Below are positions 51,932 through 61,728 of a stretch of DNA of 64,000 bases, in pieces. This DNA is from an uncultured Erythrobacter sp. (GTDB taxonomy: Bacteria; Pseudomonadota; Alphaproteobacteria; Sphingomonadales; Sphingomonadaceae). The stretch covers positions 372,001 through 436,000 of the forward strand of contig NZ_CANMIJ010000002.1 in assembly GCF_947497915.1 (NCBI RefSeq), given 5' to 3'. The notes under the pieces were generated by a model. The model worked only from the letters and a program-made list of their open reading frames with translations, did no database searches and was not told the DNA's origin. The stretch's first letter is position 1. Each line of letters opens with the position of its first letter. A program made the translations under genes and the position numbers.

Positions 51932-52603
51932 TCAACCATCCACCAACGCGTAATGCGCTGGCGGTTTGATCACATCCATGCGCTCTGTGAGGAGCGGGCG
52001 GAAGCTTGGGCGGCTTTTGAAAACAGCATACCAGCCGCGCGTTTGCTCGTGCCCGGTCCAATCGATCCCGCCGAGATAATCCGCGACAGATATCTGCGCG
52101 GCGGCGGCCAGATCGGCCATGCTCATCGTCGATCCGGCAAGCCATGGGCGATTGTCGATCAGCCAGTCCATATAATCGAGGTGACCATGCGCCATCTTCA
52201 TCGCCTCACGCAAAGCGCGGCTGTCTGGCGGTTGGCGCAGTACGATGCGTTTCTTCATCCGCTCTGACAAAAGCGGCGCGGTGACATCGTTGTAGAAATT
52301 TTCATCAAACAGAGCGGTGAGCCGGCGGATTTCCGCGCGGCCTGTGGCTGTGCCGTTGATCATCGGCGAACGATCAACGGTCTCTTCGAAATATTCGCCA
52401 ATCGCACGGCTATCGGCGATCACCACATCTCTGTCTTCGTTCACCAAAACAGGTGTTCGGCCAGCAGGGTTGAGGTTGAAGAAATAGTCGGACGCCGCCC
52501 ACGGGTCTTCGCGCACCAATTCATAGGCGATGTTCTTCTCACCCATCAGCAAGCGAATTTTACGGCTGAAGGGACAGAGCGGGAATTGATAAAGTTGCCA
52601 CAT
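51932..52603 (-). CDS. Glutathione S-transferase family protein
   Basis: A 223-residue protein with an N-terminal thioredoxin-fold GST domain and an all-helical C-domain. The start WQLYQFPLCPFSRKIRLLMGEK has the active-site CPFSRK region, where Ser/Cys contacts glutathione. NPAGRTPVLVNEDRDVVIADSRAIGEYF is the cis-Pro and Asp/Ser glutathione site (given only in outline). The C-terminal N-capping region SMADLAAAAQISVADYLG is normal. It resembles uncharacterised bacterial GSTs; the substrate is unknown. Confidence 0.9.
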   Translation of the reverse strand: MWQLYQFPLCPFSRKIRLLMGEKNIAYELVREDPWAASDYFFNLNPAGRTPVLVNEDRDVVIADSRAIGEYFEETVDRSPMINGTATGRAEIRRLTALFDENFYNDVTAPLLSERMKKRIVLRQPPDSRALREAMKMAHGHLDYMDWLIDNRPWLAGSTMSMADLAAAAQISVADYLGGIDWTGHEQTRGWYAVFKSRPSFRPLLTERMDVIKPPAHYALVDG

Positions 52604-52669
52604 TACGAATTATCCAATGCCCGAAACCGGCGAACAAATCCATCGCAATACTCTGCGATGCACAACAAT

Positions 52670-53038
52670 TCAGACGCCGGAGGAATCGAGCATAACGAGG
52701 CAGGCCGGCATGACCTTTTGAACGTCGTCATTTTCGGCAAGACGCTGCGCCTCTTTGCCAACGAGATCGGCGATTCCTGCTCGGTCCAAGCCCGTCTCAT
52801 CCATCATCTGCGCCATTGAGCGCACGAAAAATTCGCGCCCGCGCGTGCTGATATCGGGCCATTGCAAAGCCTCTTCATTGCCGTTCGCCTGACCATAGGA
52901 AATCAAAGCGAACGCAGCCGAGCATCGCAGCACAGCTTTGCTTTCTTGTGAGAGTTTGGCGGACGGGGCCGCGTTATCAGGCGCTGTGGCCTGTGCAGCC
53001 ACGCTCAAAAGCGCCGCGCTGAAAAGGGTTGTGAACAT
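52670..53038 (-). CDS. Small exported protein of unknown function
   Basis: A 122-residue protein with a Sec-type signal peptide (MFTTLFSAALLSVAAQATA). The mature part is helical with two cysteines (VLRCSAAFALISYG and MPACLVMLD) that could form a disulfide. I do not recognise the family. The ATG at 53038 is preferred to the GTG two codons earlier, though neither has a clear ribosome-binding site. It stands alone between the GST and glyoxalase-like genes. Confidence 0.65.
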   Translation of the reverse strand: MFTTLFSAALLSVAAQATAPDNAAPSAKLSQESKAVLRCSAAFALISYGQANGNEEALQWPDISTRGREFFVRSMAQMMDETGLDRAGIADLVGKEAQRLAENDDVQKVMPACLVMLDSSGV

Positions 53039-53162
53039 AGGCACCGCTTTAACACGGGCGATGTGAACCGCATACTACAGGTTGCATAACAGGATTGGTT
53101 CTTGCCGCACCGATGCGCCTCGCTTACGCAAAGCGTCCATCCACGAGAGGAGACATACCCAA

Positions 53163-53555
53163 ATGCTTAATCACATCATGATCGGCAGCAACGATATCGA
53201 GCGTTCGAAAGCGTTCTACACCAAAGTTCTCGGCGTACTCGGCGCGGGCGAGCCGATGGCTCATGTGAACGACACCGGCCAGACCCGCCTATTCTACATG
53301 CATAATGGCGACACGTTCTCGATCAGCGAGCCGATCAATGGCGAGCCTGCCAATTGCGCCAACGGTTTCACCATCGGTTTCAAATGCGACTCGCTTGACC
53401 AAGTGAAGGAACTTCACGATGTCGCCGTCGCCAATGGCGGTACAACTTGCGAAGACCCTCCCGGTCCGCGCGAGGGCAGCATGGGCGTCATGAACCTTTG
53501 CTACTTCACCGATCCGGACGGCCACAAAATTTGCGGCATCCACCGCCCAGGCTAA
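53163..53555 (+). CDS. VOC-family (glyoxalase/bleomycin-resistance-like) protein
   Basis: A 130-residue protein of the vicinal oxygen chelate fold. It starts MLNHIMIGSNDIERSKAFYTKVLG, has the paired beta-alpha-beta-beta-beta units, and ends LCYFTDPDGHKICGIHRPG, the usual C-terminal metal-side strand. The ATG at 53163 has AGGAG about ten bases upstream; the longer frame to 53082 has no support. Such proteins bind a metal and act on small electrophiles or antibiotics; the substrate is unknown. Confidence 0.9.
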   Translation: MLNHIMIGSNDIERSKAFYTKVLGVLGAGEPMAHVNDTGQTRLFYMHNGDTFSISEPINGEPANCANGFTIGFKCDSLDQVKELHDVAVANGGTTCEDPPGPREGSMGVMNLCYFTDPDGHKICGIHRPG

Positions 53556-53568
53556 ATTCAGGTGGGCC

Positions 53569-54171
53569 TCAACGGCTCAATTGAAACACTGCAAATTCGG
53601 CGCGCCAGTTTGATGCTGGTGCGCCGATTTGTTTTTCGCCGGAGAAAAACCACTCACGCTCGATCTTCGCGCCTTTTGCTTTTGCAAGCTCGCGAAAGTC
53701 ATCGACGGTGACGTGGTGGATGTTTGTCGTCTCATACCAACTGACCGGCAAGGCGCGCGTCACCGGCATCCGTCCACCAAACATCAATGCTGCGCGGGTG
53801 CGCCAATGGGCAAAGTTGGGGAAGCTGACGAAGGCTTTTGATCCAACACGCAGCAACTCATCAAGGATCAAATCCGGACGTGTCGCGGTCTGCAAAGTCT
53901 GGCTAAGGATCGCGTAATCGAATGCTTTATCCGGATAATTGGCAAGGTCGCTATTCGCATCGCCTTGTACGACGGAAAGCCCGCGTGAGACGCAGCGTTC
54001 CACTAGCTCGCCGTTCAATTCCATCCCGCGCGCATCCACGCCGCTGACGCTTTCAAGCTCTGCCATCAGCGCGCCGTCACCGCAGCCAATATCGAGTACC
54101 CGCGAACCGGGCCTCACATGCGCAGCAATCGCAGCAAGATCAGGTCGCAAATTTTGGCCGGGAGAGGTCAT
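53569..54171 (-). CDS. metW: Methionine biosynthesis protein MetW
   Basis: A 200-residue SAM-methyltransferase-like protein. Motif I is [34 protein letters not shown] and the [19 protein letters not shown] segment are diagnostic of MetW. Its ATG overlaps the end of metX, so the pair is translated together. MetW is known to support the homoserine acyltransferase MetX. It is convergent with the VOC gene 13 bases away. Confidence 0.95.
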   Translation of the reverse strand: MTSPGQNLRPDLAAIAAHVRPGSRVLDIGCGDGALMAELESVSGVDARGMELNGELVERCVSRGLSVVQGDANSDLANYPDKAFDYAILSQTLQTATRPDLILDELLRVGSKAFVSFPNFAHWRTRAALMFGGRMPVTRALPVSWYETTNIHHVTVDDFRELAKAKGAKIEREWFFSGEKQIGAPASNWRAEFAVFQLSR

Positions 54172-55265
54172 CCGATGAAACCCTGAACCACACGGTCGAG
54201 CTGTTCATGAGGTAAAAGGAAACTGTCATGGCCGTTGGGTGCAGACAGTTCGACAAAGCTTACCTTTGCTCCCGCTGCGTTGAGCGCGTGGACAATGTGG
54301 CGACTTTCCGAGGTGGGGTAGAGCCAGTCAGTATCGAAGCTGACCAAACAGAAGCGCGCCGATGTGCCTTCAAAGGCATTCGCGAGCTTTCCGCCGTGCT
54401 CCTCTGCGAGGTCGAAATAATCCATCGCACGGGTGATATAGAGGTAGGAATTGGCATCGAAGCGCTGGGTAAAGCCGCTGCCTTGATAGCGCAGATAGCT
54501 TTCGACCTGAAAATCCGCATCAAAGCCAAAGCTTTTGCTGTCGCGGTCTTGCAGGCGGCGGCCGAATTTCTCAGTCAGCCCCTCTTCCGAAAGATAGGTG
54601 ATGTGCGCAGCCATACGGGCCACGGCAAGACCATTGTCAGGCGAGGCATCGCCAGAATAGTAATCACCGTCTGACCAAGCGGGGTCCGCCATGATCGCTT
54701 GCCGGCCGACCTCGTGAAACGCGATGTTTTGCGCCGAATGACGCGCGGTCGACGCAATTACGAGCACGCGCGCGGCCCGCTCTGGCCAATTGGCAGCGAG
54801 GCTTAATGCCTGCATCCCGCCCATCGATCCGCCGACCACCGCGTGAAGTTCCGCAATCTCCAACCCATCCAGCAAAGCGACAAGCCCGCGTACCATATCG
54901 CGGATGGTGATGACGGGGAAACGCATCGCATAGGCTGCGCCGCCATCGGCTTCGCTCGCCGGGCCGGTGGACCCCATGCAGCTGCCGATGACATTGGCGC
55001 AGATCACATAGTAGCGATCCGTATCGATATGCTTGCCGGGGCCAACCATCCGTTCCCACCAGCCGGGTTTGCCCGTGATAGGATGATCGCTGGCGACAAA
55101 TTGATCGCCGGTTAGCGCATGACAGATCAGGATCGCGTTCGATTTATCCGGGGCCAGTTCGCCATACGTCTCATAGGCAATCTGAGCAGAGGAAAGCGCC
55201 TGACCGCTATCAAGCGGCAGGTCGTGCGGGATCGCATAGATTTTCGATGCGGCGGCGGCGTTCAT
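54168..55265 (-). CDS. metX: Homoserine O-acyltransferase MetX
   Basis: Activates homoserine by acylation in methionine synthesis. A 365-residue alpha/beta-hydrolase-fold enzyme: [12 protein letters not shown] oxyanion region, nucleophile elbow [12 protein letters not shown] with the catalytic Ser, late Asp in [11 protein letters not shown] and His in NGHDSFLL. Whether it uses acetyl- or succinyl-CoA cannot be told by eye. It is the first gene of metXW and divergent from hisC over 105 bases that contain TGTCAAT repeats. Confidence 0.95.
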   Translation of the reverse strand: MNAAAASKIYAIPHDLPLDSGQALSSAQIAYETYGELAPDKSNAILICHALTGDQFVASDHPITGKPGWWERMVGPGKHIDTDRYYVICANVIGSCMGSTGPASEADGGAAYAMRFPVITIRDMVRGLVALLDGLEIAELHAVVGGSMGGMQALSLAANWPERAARVLVIASTARHSAQNIAFHEVGRQAIMADPAWSDGDYYSGDASPDNGLAVARMAAHITYLSEEGLTEKFGRRLQDRDSKSFGFDADFQVESYLRYQGSGFTQRFDANSYLYITRAMDYFDLAEEHGGKLANAFEGTSARFCLVSFDTDWLYPTSESRHIVHALNAAGAKVSFVELSAPNGHDSFLLPHEQLDRVVQGFIG

Positions 55266-55297
55266 AGGCCAAGCGGATTGGGCGAGCGTCGCCGCCC

Positions 55298-55339
55298 TGT
55301 CAATCAGAGTGTCAATTGCTCTGTGATTGCCCTGTTATT
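55298..55339. repeat. Direct repeats of TGTCAAT type in the metX/hisC divergent region
   Basis: TGTCAAT at 55298-55304 and 55310-55316, TGTGATT at 55322-55328 and TGTTATT at 55333-55339, spaced 12, 12 and 11 bases. The near-helical periodicity suggests a regulator lining one face of the DNA between two amino-acid operons. Confidence 0.35.
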
Positions 55340-55370
55340 AAACGCGCGAAGCGGTTATCGCCCACCCGCT

Positions 55371-56474
55371 ATGACAACGCAGCCAGAACCCAAACCGTGG
55401 ATCCTCGGCATCCACGCCTACACGCCCGGCAAATCCACCGCGAGCGATGGCCGCGCCTTGGTGAAGCTGTCCGCCAATGAAAACCCACTTGGCTCCAGCC
55501 CGGCCGCGATGGAGGCGATTGCGGAAACACGCGCAGAGGCAGCGACCTATCCCGATCCCGGCGCGCATGCTTTGCGCGGGAAATTGGCCGAATTGCACGG
55601 CCTGAATGCAGACCAGATTGTCTGCGGCACGGGGTCGGACGAGCTGCTCAATCTCGCAGCGCAAGGCTTTGCCGGTCCAGGTGATGAAGTGCTGTTCAGC
55701 CGCCACTCTTTCGCGGTGTATGATATCGCTGCGCGTCGCTGCGGAGCGACGCCGGTGGAGGCCGATGACCGCGACTTTACTGCCGATGTTGACGCTTTGC
55801 TGGCGGCGGTAACAGATAAAACACGCGTCGTATTTCTTGCCAATCCCAACAATCCAACCGGCACATGGATCGTGCCTGCGGATGTGGAGCGCCTCCACGC
55901 TGGACTGCCAGCAAACGTCTTGCTTGTCGTCGATGAGGCCTATGCGGAATATCTCGAACCGGATTTGCAGCAGGTCGGATTTCAACTCGCGGCTGCGCAT
56001 GACAATGTGCTGGTCACGCGGACTTTTTCAAAGATCTATGGCCTCGCCGCAGAACGCATTGGCTGGGCGACAGGTGCGCCCGGTCTGATCGACGTGCTGA
56101 ACCGGATCAGAGGCCCGTTCAATGTCACGGTAAGCGGGCAGAAATCGGCTGCCGCGGCGTTGGGCGATCAGGGTTTCGTCAAACGCAGCCGCGCGCACAA
56201 CACCGCCGAACGTGCGCGGTTCGCTGATGCCATCGCCGCGCTTGGCAATCATGGGCTTTCTGTTGTGCCAAGCGAGGCGAACTTTCTGCTGGTCGAATTC
56301 AACGGTGATGTCTCCGCAGAAACTGCTCTAGAGGCAATCGGCCAGGCAGGATATGCGGTTCGGCACCTGCCTGAGCCGGGATTGAAACACTGCCTGCGCA
56401 TCACCATCGGAAAGTCCGAAGACATGGACCGCGTAACCGCGGCCTTGCGCGAATTGTGCGGAGAGACAGCATGA
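55371..56474 (+). CDS. hisC: Histidinol-phosphate aminotransferase
   Basis: A PLP enzyme of 367 residues. The start at 55371 gives MTTQPEPKPWILGIHAYTPG, the usual HisC beginning; the open frame continues upstream through metX without support. Motifs: VKLSANENPLGSSPAA, FLANPNNPTG, VVDEAYAEYL, TRTFSKIYGLAAERIGW with the PLP-lysine, and NRIRGPFNV. No ribosome-binding site is obvious before the ATG. It overlaps the dehydrogenase gene by ATGA; pairing with an arogenate/prephenate dehydrogenase suggests it also serves aromatic amino-acid transamination. Confidence 0.95.
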   Translation: MTTQPEPKPWILGIHAYTPGKSTASDGRALVKLSANENPLGSSPAAMEAIAETRAEAATYPDPGAHALRGKLAELHGLNADQIVCGTGSDELLNLAAQGFAGPGDEVLFSRHSFAVYDIAARRCGATPVEADDRDFTADVDALLAAVTDKTRVVFLANPNNPTGTWIVPADVERLHAGLPANVLLVVDEAYAEYLEPDLQQVGFQLAAAHDNVLVTRTFSKIYGLAAERIGWATGAPGLIDVLNRIRGPFNVTVSGQKSAAAALGDQGFVKRSRAHNTAERARFADAIAALGNHGLSVVPSEANFLLVEFNGDVSAETALEAIGQAGYAVRHLPEPGLKHCLRITIGKSEDMDRVTAALRELCGETA

Positions 56475-57373
56475 TCCGCAATGTCGCGATTATCGGCCTT
56501 GGATTGCTCGGCGGCTCTATCGGTCTAGCCATCGAGGAGCTTGCACCGGAGATCGCAACGACCGGCTATGACCGCGATCCAAAAACGCGCAGCGCAGCGG
56601 CAAAACGCAGCCTAGTCGGCACCGTGTGCGAGACGGCAAACGAAGCCGTGGCCGATGCCGATCTTGTGATCCTTTGTGTGCCGGTTGGCGCGATGGAGGA
56701 TGCGGCGCGCGAAATTGCGGACGCTTTACCAAAGAGCGCGATCATCAGCGATGTCGGCTCCTCGAAACAAAGCGTGGGTAAGGCTCTAGCGAAGGCACTG
56801 CCGTACCACACCATCATCCCTGCCCACCCCGTTGCCGGAACCGAGCAAAGCGGGCCGGATGCAGGTTTTTCCTCGCTCTTCACCAATCGCTGGTGCATCC
56901 TGACGCCAGCTGCTGACGCGGATAATGATGCCGTCCATTCGCTTAGCGATTTTTGGACAAAGCTTGGCGCGAATGTTGAGGTTATGGACGCCGAGCACCA
57001 CGATCTTGTGCTCGCTGTGACCAGCCATATCCCGCACCTTATCGCCTTCACCATAGTCGGCACCGCGAGCGATCTAGAGGAGGTCACGCGCAGCGAAGTT
57101 ATCAAATATTCGGCCGGTGGTTTCCGCGATTTCACGCGCATCGCAGCGTCCGATCCTGTGATGTGGCGCGACGTGTTCCTTTCCAACAAATCGGCTGTGC
57201 TGGAAATGCTCGGCCGTTTCTCGGAAGACCTCACGGCCCTGCAACGCGCGATCCGATCAGGCGACGGCGATACATTGCACGAACTGTTCAGCCGCACCCG
57301 CGCGATCCGCCGTCAGGTTATCGAAGAAGGTCAAGATGACGACCGGCCCGACTTCGGGCGCGAAGATCATTAA
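56471..57373 (+). CDS. tyrA: Prephenate/arogenate dehydrogenase
   Basis: Makes the tyrosine precursor by NAD(P)-linked oxidation. The start at 56471 (MIRNVAIIGLGLLGGSIG) overlaps hisC by ATGA and has GGAGAG upstream; 56456 is an alternative. The nucleotide-binding GLGLLGG turn, ISDVGSSKQSV, IPAHPVAGTEQSGP, the catalytic His in SHIPHLIA, and a C-terminal helical dimer domain with GGFRDFTRIAASDP are all present. At 300 residues it has no ACT domain, so feedback by tyrosine through that domain is not expected. Confidence 0.93.
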   Translation: MIRNVAIIGLGLLGGSIGLAIEELAPEIATTGYDRDPKTRSAAAKRSLVGTVCETANEAVADADLVILCVPVGAMEDAAREIADALPKSAIISDVGSSKQSVGKALAKALPYHTIIPAHPVAGTEQSGPDAGFSSLFTNRWCILTPAADADNDAVHSLSDFWTKLGANVEVMDAEHHDLVLAVTSHIPHLIAFTIVGTASDLEEVTRSEVIKYSAGGFRDFTRIAASDPVMWRDVFLSNKSAVLEMLGRFSEDLTALQRAIRSGDGDTLHELFSRTRAIRRQVIEEGQDDDRPDFGREDH

Positions 57374-58056
57374 TTCAGCGCATTGAGCGCCGCATGCGCG
57401 CGCGCTTCGACTTCCTCGCGCTTCAATCCCGCCGGGATCGTTTCGCCCACACGGTATGTGATGGTTCCGGGCTGTTTGATGATGCGGTTGTAAAGCGGCC
57501 CGCTGTTCACGGCGACTGGCACAACAGGCAGTTTCAGCAGCTTGTAAATACCGGCAAAACCGGATTGCAGCGGCGGCTTTTCGCCATGCTCCACTCGTGT
57601 ACCCTCGGGGAAAAGCACCAGCGGCCTCCGCTCTTCAATCCGTTTGCGAGCCGTCGCGATCATCGCGCGAAGCGATTTGGCTCCGCCATCCCGGGCGACC
57701 GGAATCAGGCCGTAAACCTTGGCTGAAAAGCCCCAACCCGGGATCGCGAACAGTTCCTTTTTGGCGAACACAGTTGGGAAAGCGAAGAGGCGCGGCATGT
57801 CGATCGCTTCAAAAAAGCTCTCATGCTTCACGAGGATTAGAACCGGCTCATCCGGGATCACGCCTTCCTGCACGATTGTAATGCCGAGCAAATTGGTAAC
57901 GCACCAATGATGCCACACGCCCCAAGTCGCCACGACATAGCGCAAGCGGTTTCGGCCAAGCGGAATGGCGAGCACCGACGCGACCACAAGCAGGGCCGAA
58001 AATCCGTAAAAGGCGGGATAGAACAAAAGGCTGCGGAGAATCGCCACGATGCCCAT
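57370..58056 (-). CDS. plsC: 1-acyl-glycerol-3-phosphate acyltransferase (PlsC family)
   Basis: A 228-residue membrane-associated acyltransferase of phospholipid synthesis. One N-terminal hydrophobic helix, catalytic HxxxxD as KHESFFEAID, the acceptor motif FPEGTRVEHGE and VPVAVNSG. It is last in the minus-strand operon ftsE-ftsX-ydcF-plsC; its start shares bases with the ydcF stop (TAATG). Convergent with tyrA, overlapping by four bases. Confidence 0.93.
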   Translation of the reverse strand: MGIVAILRSLLFYPAFYGFSALLVVASVLAIPLGRNRLRYVVATWGVWHHWCVTNLLGITIVQEGVIPDEPVLILVKHESFFEAIDMPRLFAFPTVFAKKELFAIPGWGFSAKVYGLIPVARDGGAKSLRAMIATARKRIEERRPLVLFPEGTRVEHGEKPPLQSGFAGIYKLLKLPVVPVAVNSGPLYNRIIKQPGTITYRVGETIPAGLKREEVEARAHAALNALN

Positions 58057-58598
58057 TAAAGGCCGACGAGGCCTGCCGTCCAGCTTGCAATCAGCTTGTG
58101 ATATTCCAGCACCAGTGCCGAAAACCGGAGACCCGAAGGCACTGCGTCGCGAATGACTTTTACATCGCCGGGCAATCTGCGTGACAATTCACCCGCCGCG
58201 CGGCGCATGTGCCAATCCGTTGTGACCAGCCGCAGCGAGGTGACATCGTTGTCTTCGACCCACTGCGCGATTTCAGATGCATTGCCGCGCGTATCAACCG
58301 CAGCAAAGCCCAGTGTGACGCAGCATTCAAGCACCGCTTCATCGACTTCGAATTCGGCGGCAAATTCGCCCGGCTTCACTTCACGGTCGACGCCGCTGAC
58401 CAGCATTTTCTCGGCCAAGCCCGCTTCGAGCACATCCAGACCGCGGCCAATGCGTCCCTCTCCTCCTGTCGGGACAACCACGGCATCTGTGGTGACATCG
58501 TCTGACGGTTGAGGAAGTGCGATAACAAACCACCCAAAGCCCAAGGCCCAGAGGAGAACCAGAACAGAGATGCCGCGTTTAATCACAGATACCGTCAT
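58056..58598 (-). CDS. YdcF/ElyC-family membrane protein (DUF218)
   Basis: A 180-residue protein with an N-terminal membrane helix (ISVLVLLWALGFGWFVIAL) and a DUF218 domain: AVVVPTGGEGRIGRGLDVLEAG, MLVSGVDRE, NASEIAQWVEDN and VTTDWHMRRAAGEL. Members such as SanA/ElyC affect envelope integrity or lipid carrier use. It is translated between ftsX and plsC with shared start/stop bases on both sides. Confidence 0.88.
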   Translation of the reverse strand: MTVSVIKRGISVLVLLWALGFGWFVIALPQPSDDVTTDAVVVPTGGEGRIGRGLDVLEAGLAEKMLVSGVDREVKPGEFAAEFEVDEAVLECCVTLGFAAVDTRGNASEIAQWVEDNDVTSLRLVTTDWHMRRAAGELSRRLPGDVKVIRDAVPSGLRFSALVLEYHKLIASWTAGLVGL

Positions 58599-59560
58599 TA
58601 CAGCATCGACCTGAGAGCCAGCTTAATAGTGATCCGCGCCGTCAGCAGCGCGAGCAAAACACCGCCAAGCGGGATCGCCGCGATGATGAGCCAATCGCTC
58701 CAACCGAGGCCGCCGCCGCCCACCATGCCGCTATCCAAGGCGGCGAATTGCTCGCCCAGCAGCCACACCGCCGCAATGCCAAGCGCAAGGCCGATTATCG
58801 ATCCAAACGCCGCATCGCGAACAACGGAACGCTGGAATATCCGCGTGACCTGCGCATCGGTGCCGCCCAGCAAATGGATCACTTCGACAGTCTCGCGGTG
58901 ATTGGAAAACGCGCTGCGCGCCGCCAGCCACACCGCCGCCGCCGTTGCAAAAGCAACCAGCGCGATCAATGCGAGCGCCAGATATTGCAGCGCGGAAAGC
59001 GCATCATAGACAGGTTTCAGCCAATCGGACTGGGCATCGACACGGGCATTCGCCACTTTACCGTCCAACGCCGATTGCAATTGCGCAATCTCGCTTGCCG
59101 ATGCGCTCCGTGATAGCTCCACGTCTATCAGTGACGGGACCGGAATATCATCGCTGCCCGCCGCCGCGCCCAGCCAAGGTTCTAGCAACGCATCGAGTTC
59201 CTCATCAGGCACAATGCGAACCGATGTGACCAAAGGTTGCTGAGACACAATACTCGCCGCTTCGGCTGCAAGAGCGCTTCGGCGATCAGCATTTGCCTCG
59301 ATAATTTGCACTGTCACCGCACCGGAAAGGTCAGCGCGCGCATTCTCCGCCAGATTGCGCAGCGACAATCCGCCCGCCGCAGCGATCACCACCAGCGCCA
59401 GAAGGATAGCGATGACCCAAGGGATCGGCCCGCCAAATTTGGTCTGGGGAAGTAACCGCGCGGCCAGTCCGCCGCGCATTTTCGGATATTCGGCACGTTC
59501 GGGCGTTGCCGTAACCTCGTTCGCCGCATCTGCATTTTCGGGGAGTGGAGGCGTATTCAT
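58598..59560 (-). CDS. ftsX: Cell-division permease FtsX-like protein
   Basis: A 320-residue membrane protein with the FtsX layout: cytoplasmic N-terminus, first membrane segment ([19 protein letters not shown]), a periplasmic loop of about 120 residues, then three more membrane segments. The sequence [22 protein letters not shown] is the conserved cytoplasmic loop of FtsX/MacB-type permeases. It overlaps ftsE upstream by four bases and ydcF downstream by one base. FtsEX couples ATP hydrolysis to cell-wall hydrolase control at the septum. Confidence 0.92.
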   Translation of the reverse strand: MNTPPLPENADAANEVTATPERAEYPKMRGGLAARLLPQTKFGGPIPWVIAILLALVVIAAAGGLSLRNLAENARADLSGAVTVQIIEANADRRSALAAEAASIVSQQPLVTSVRIVPDEELDALLEPWLGAAAGSDDIPVPSLIDVELSRSASASEIAQLQSALDGKVANARVDAQSDWLKPVYDALSALQYLALALIALVAFATAAAVWLAARSAFSNHRETVEVIHLLGGTDAQVTRIFQRSVVRDAAFGSIIGLALGIAAVWLLGEQFAALDSGMVGGGGLGWSDWLIIAAIPLGGVLLALLTARITIKLALRSML

Positions 59561-60285
59561 GATCCGCCATTCCCGGATCGCGGAGGAAATTTGAGAGCGC
59601 CTGTCGGGTCAGAAAGCCGCCCCTTATTCAGCCGCATGATCAGCGAATCCGGCACTTTTTTGAGCAAATGGACATCGTGCGTTGCAACCACCACCGTCGT
59701 CCCGACCCGGTTGTTGAGCGCTTCAAACAGGCGGAGCAATTTGAGCGCCATTTCCGGATCGACGTTGCCGGTCGGCTCATCCGCAATCAACAGCTGCGGG
59801 CGCGCAATCACAGCGCGCGCAATCGCGACACGTTGTTGCTCACCGCCCGACATCGTCGCAGGGATCGCTTGCGCACGGTGCGACAGGCCGACCCAATCGA
59901 GCATGTCGGAAACCGCTTTAATCACCTTGCCTTCATGCGTGCCCGCCAGCCGCAGCGGCAAAGCCACATTGTCGAAAGCCGACAGATGCTGGACCAGTCG
60001 GAAGTTCTGAAACACTACGCCCAGCCGCCGCCGGAAATCTGGCAACCTTTCACGCGGCAAAGTGATCATATCCTTGCCGAACATCCGGATCGCCCCGCGC
60101 GATGGACGTTGAGCCAAATAGAGCAGTTTGAGCAGACTGGTTTTTCCCGCCCCGCTGGCGCCGGTCAGAAAATAAAAGCTGCCCGGATACAAAGTGAAGC
60201 TGAGATCGCTCAACACTTCGGGATCGGTGCCATAGCGTAGCCCGACATTGTCGAATTTGACGATTTCACTCGGGCGGTCGCTCAT
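59557..60285 (-). CDS. ftsE: Cell-division ATP-binding protein FtsE
   Basis: A 242-residue ABC ATPase. Walker A is [17 protein letters not shown], the signature is [14 protein letters not shown], Walker B is [14 protein letters not shown] and the switch His is in [23 protein letters not shown] and [25 protein letters not shown] are typical of FtsE (quoted in part). It is first in the operon with its permease ftsX. Confidence 0.95.
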   Translation of the reverse strand: MSDRPSEIVKFDNVGLRYGTDPEVLSDLSFTLYPGSFYFLTGASGAGKTSLLKLLYLAQRPSRGAIRMFGKDMITLPRERLPDFRRRLGVVFQNFRLVQHLSAFDNVALPLRLAGTHEGKVIKAVSDMLDWVGLSHRAQAIPATMSGGEQQRVAIARAVIARPQLLIADEPTGNVDPEMALKLLRLFEALNNRVGTTVVVATHDVHLLKKVPDSLIMRLNKGRLSDPTGALKFPPRSGNGGS

Positions 60286-60451
60286 GCGGCAGGCTTATCA
60301 GCGGGTAATGCTGCGGGAAAGCGCGCATCGACGGATTTCACCGTTCAAACTGCATCTGGCGCGCGGCAATGTGGAAAAAGACGCGCATTTTCATCCTAAG
60401 GGCCTCCACGCTCTTGTGAACACACCCGTCATCCTTAATGCATCATATGCG

Positions 60452-61435
60452 ATGATCATTTCCTGTCCTGCTTGCTCCACACGGTATGTCGTGCCCGATA
60501 ATGCAATCGGGATTGATGGCCGCACCGTGCGCTGCGCGAAATGCAAGCACAGTTGGTTTCAGGACTCCGACCCACTCGACCTGAGCGGCCACGCAGAAGA
60601 ACCGGCTGCGAAACCGGCCCCGCCGCCTGCACCGCCAACGCCAAAGACGGATGCACCTGCAAAATCGAATGCTGCCCCGTCGATCAATCATTGGCGCACC
60701 GAAGACCGCAGCGAAATGAACCGCTCCGCCGATACCGCTTCGCACGGTATCGCGGCAGGGGCGCTACGCCGCGGGATGGGCAAAGGTGGCCAAACCGAAG
60801 ACGCCGATGATGTTGCAGAGGCCCCCGAGCCAACTGCGACCGAACCTGCTCCAACGCCTGCGCCGGCGTTTGAAGAGCCGGAGGAAACACCCGCTTTCGA
60901 ATCTGACGAAGATCCTCTGGCCGAAGAATCCGTGCCGGACGAGGCGTTCGATGATGAAGATTATGACGATCAGTCCCAGTTCGATTACGTCCCGCCTTTC
61001 AGCGCGCGCCGCAATCCGCTGAAAATGTGGACTCTGGCGGCTGCGGTTTTTGCCTTGATGGCAACTGGCACCGTCGTTGCCGTGAATTATTACGGTCTGC
61101 CTGACTGGTTCCCGCTGCAACGCCCGACCTTTGGCGTAGGTCAATCCGACCTAACGCTCGATTTCCCAGGTGAGCAGCAACGCACCGAAACGCTCGAAAC
61201 CGGCGAAGAGATATTCCGGGTGCGCGGCACGATCAGCAATTCGGGCCGTGAGACGATGTCCGTGCCGACCTTGCTGGTGGTTTTCCGTGACGGGAGAGAC
61301 CGCAATGTTGGCGATTGGGTGATCGTCCCGTCAAAACGCGAGCTGGCACCGGGTGAGAGCCTGAATGTGACCGAAGCGATCGCCGATATTCCTGCCGCCG
61401 CGACAGAAGCCGAAATCGGCTGGTCACCGGCCTAA
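60452..61435 (+). CDS. MJ0042-type zinc-ribbon protein with DUF3426-like C-terminus
   Basis: A 327-residue protein starting MIISCPACSTRYVVPD. The zinc ribbon has CPAC and CAKC pairs (MJ0042 motif). A long Ala/Pro/Glu-rich, acidic linker follows. A single membrane segment (MWTLAAAVFALMATGTVVAV) leads to a C-terminal domain (IFRVRGTISNSGRETMSVP) of the DUF3426 type. Function is unknown. It is divergent from ftsEX, a gene order typical of sphingomonads. The start at 60452 is fixed by the ribbon; the upstream open frame overlaps ftsE. Confidence 0.88.
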   Translation: MIISCPACSTRYVVPDNAIGIDGRTVRCAKCKHSWFQDSDPLDLSGHAEEPAAKPAPPPAPPTPKTDAPAKSNAAPSINHWRTEDRSEMNRSADTASHGIAAGALRRGMGKGGQTEDADDVAEAPEPTATEPAPTPAPAFEEPEETPAFESDEDPLAEESVPDEAFDDEDYDDQSQFDYVPPFSARRNPLKMWTLAAAVFALMATGTVVAVNYYGLPDWFPLQRPTFGVGQSDLTLDFPGEQQRTETLETGEEIFRVRGTISNSGRETMSVPTLLVVFRDGRDRNVGDWVIVPSKRELAPGESLNVTEAIADIPAAATEAEIGWSPA

Positions 61436-61544
61436 CACGCAATAATCGCGCAGACGCGTCAAAGCGCTTGCACAGTCCCATACCCCTTGCTAGTGGCGCG
61501 CTCCTACCAAGCGGGGCGGCGCAGCTCGCCCCTGCTGACTGTGT

Positions 61545-61631
61545 GCGGTCGTGGCGGAACTGGTAGACGCGCAACGTTGAGGTCGTTGTGGGCTAACGCC
61601 CGTGGAAGTTCGAGTCTTCTCGACCGCACCA
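61545..61631 (+). tRNA. tRNA-Leu(GAG)
   Basis: 87 bases including encoded CCA. The acceptor GCGGTCG pairs with CGACCGC. The anticodon stem CAACG/CGTTG encloses TTGAGGT (anticodon GAG). A long variable arm (TGGGCTAACGCCCGT) and T arm marked by GTTCGAGTC are as in bacterial leucine tRNAs. Confidence 0.97.
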
Positions 61632-61728
61632 ATTTTCTCTCAAGCCATACCCCCGATACCCCTCGCGATGATCGCGCTGCGTGCTATGGCTCGCGGTCAT
61701 ATCCAGATTCGCGAGAGGAACCCATCTG

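Noticed and set aside
55266..55370. SAM-II-type riboswitch upstream of metX
   Set aside because: The conserved SAM-II core and its pseudoknot sequence could not be matched in either orientation of this short divergent region.
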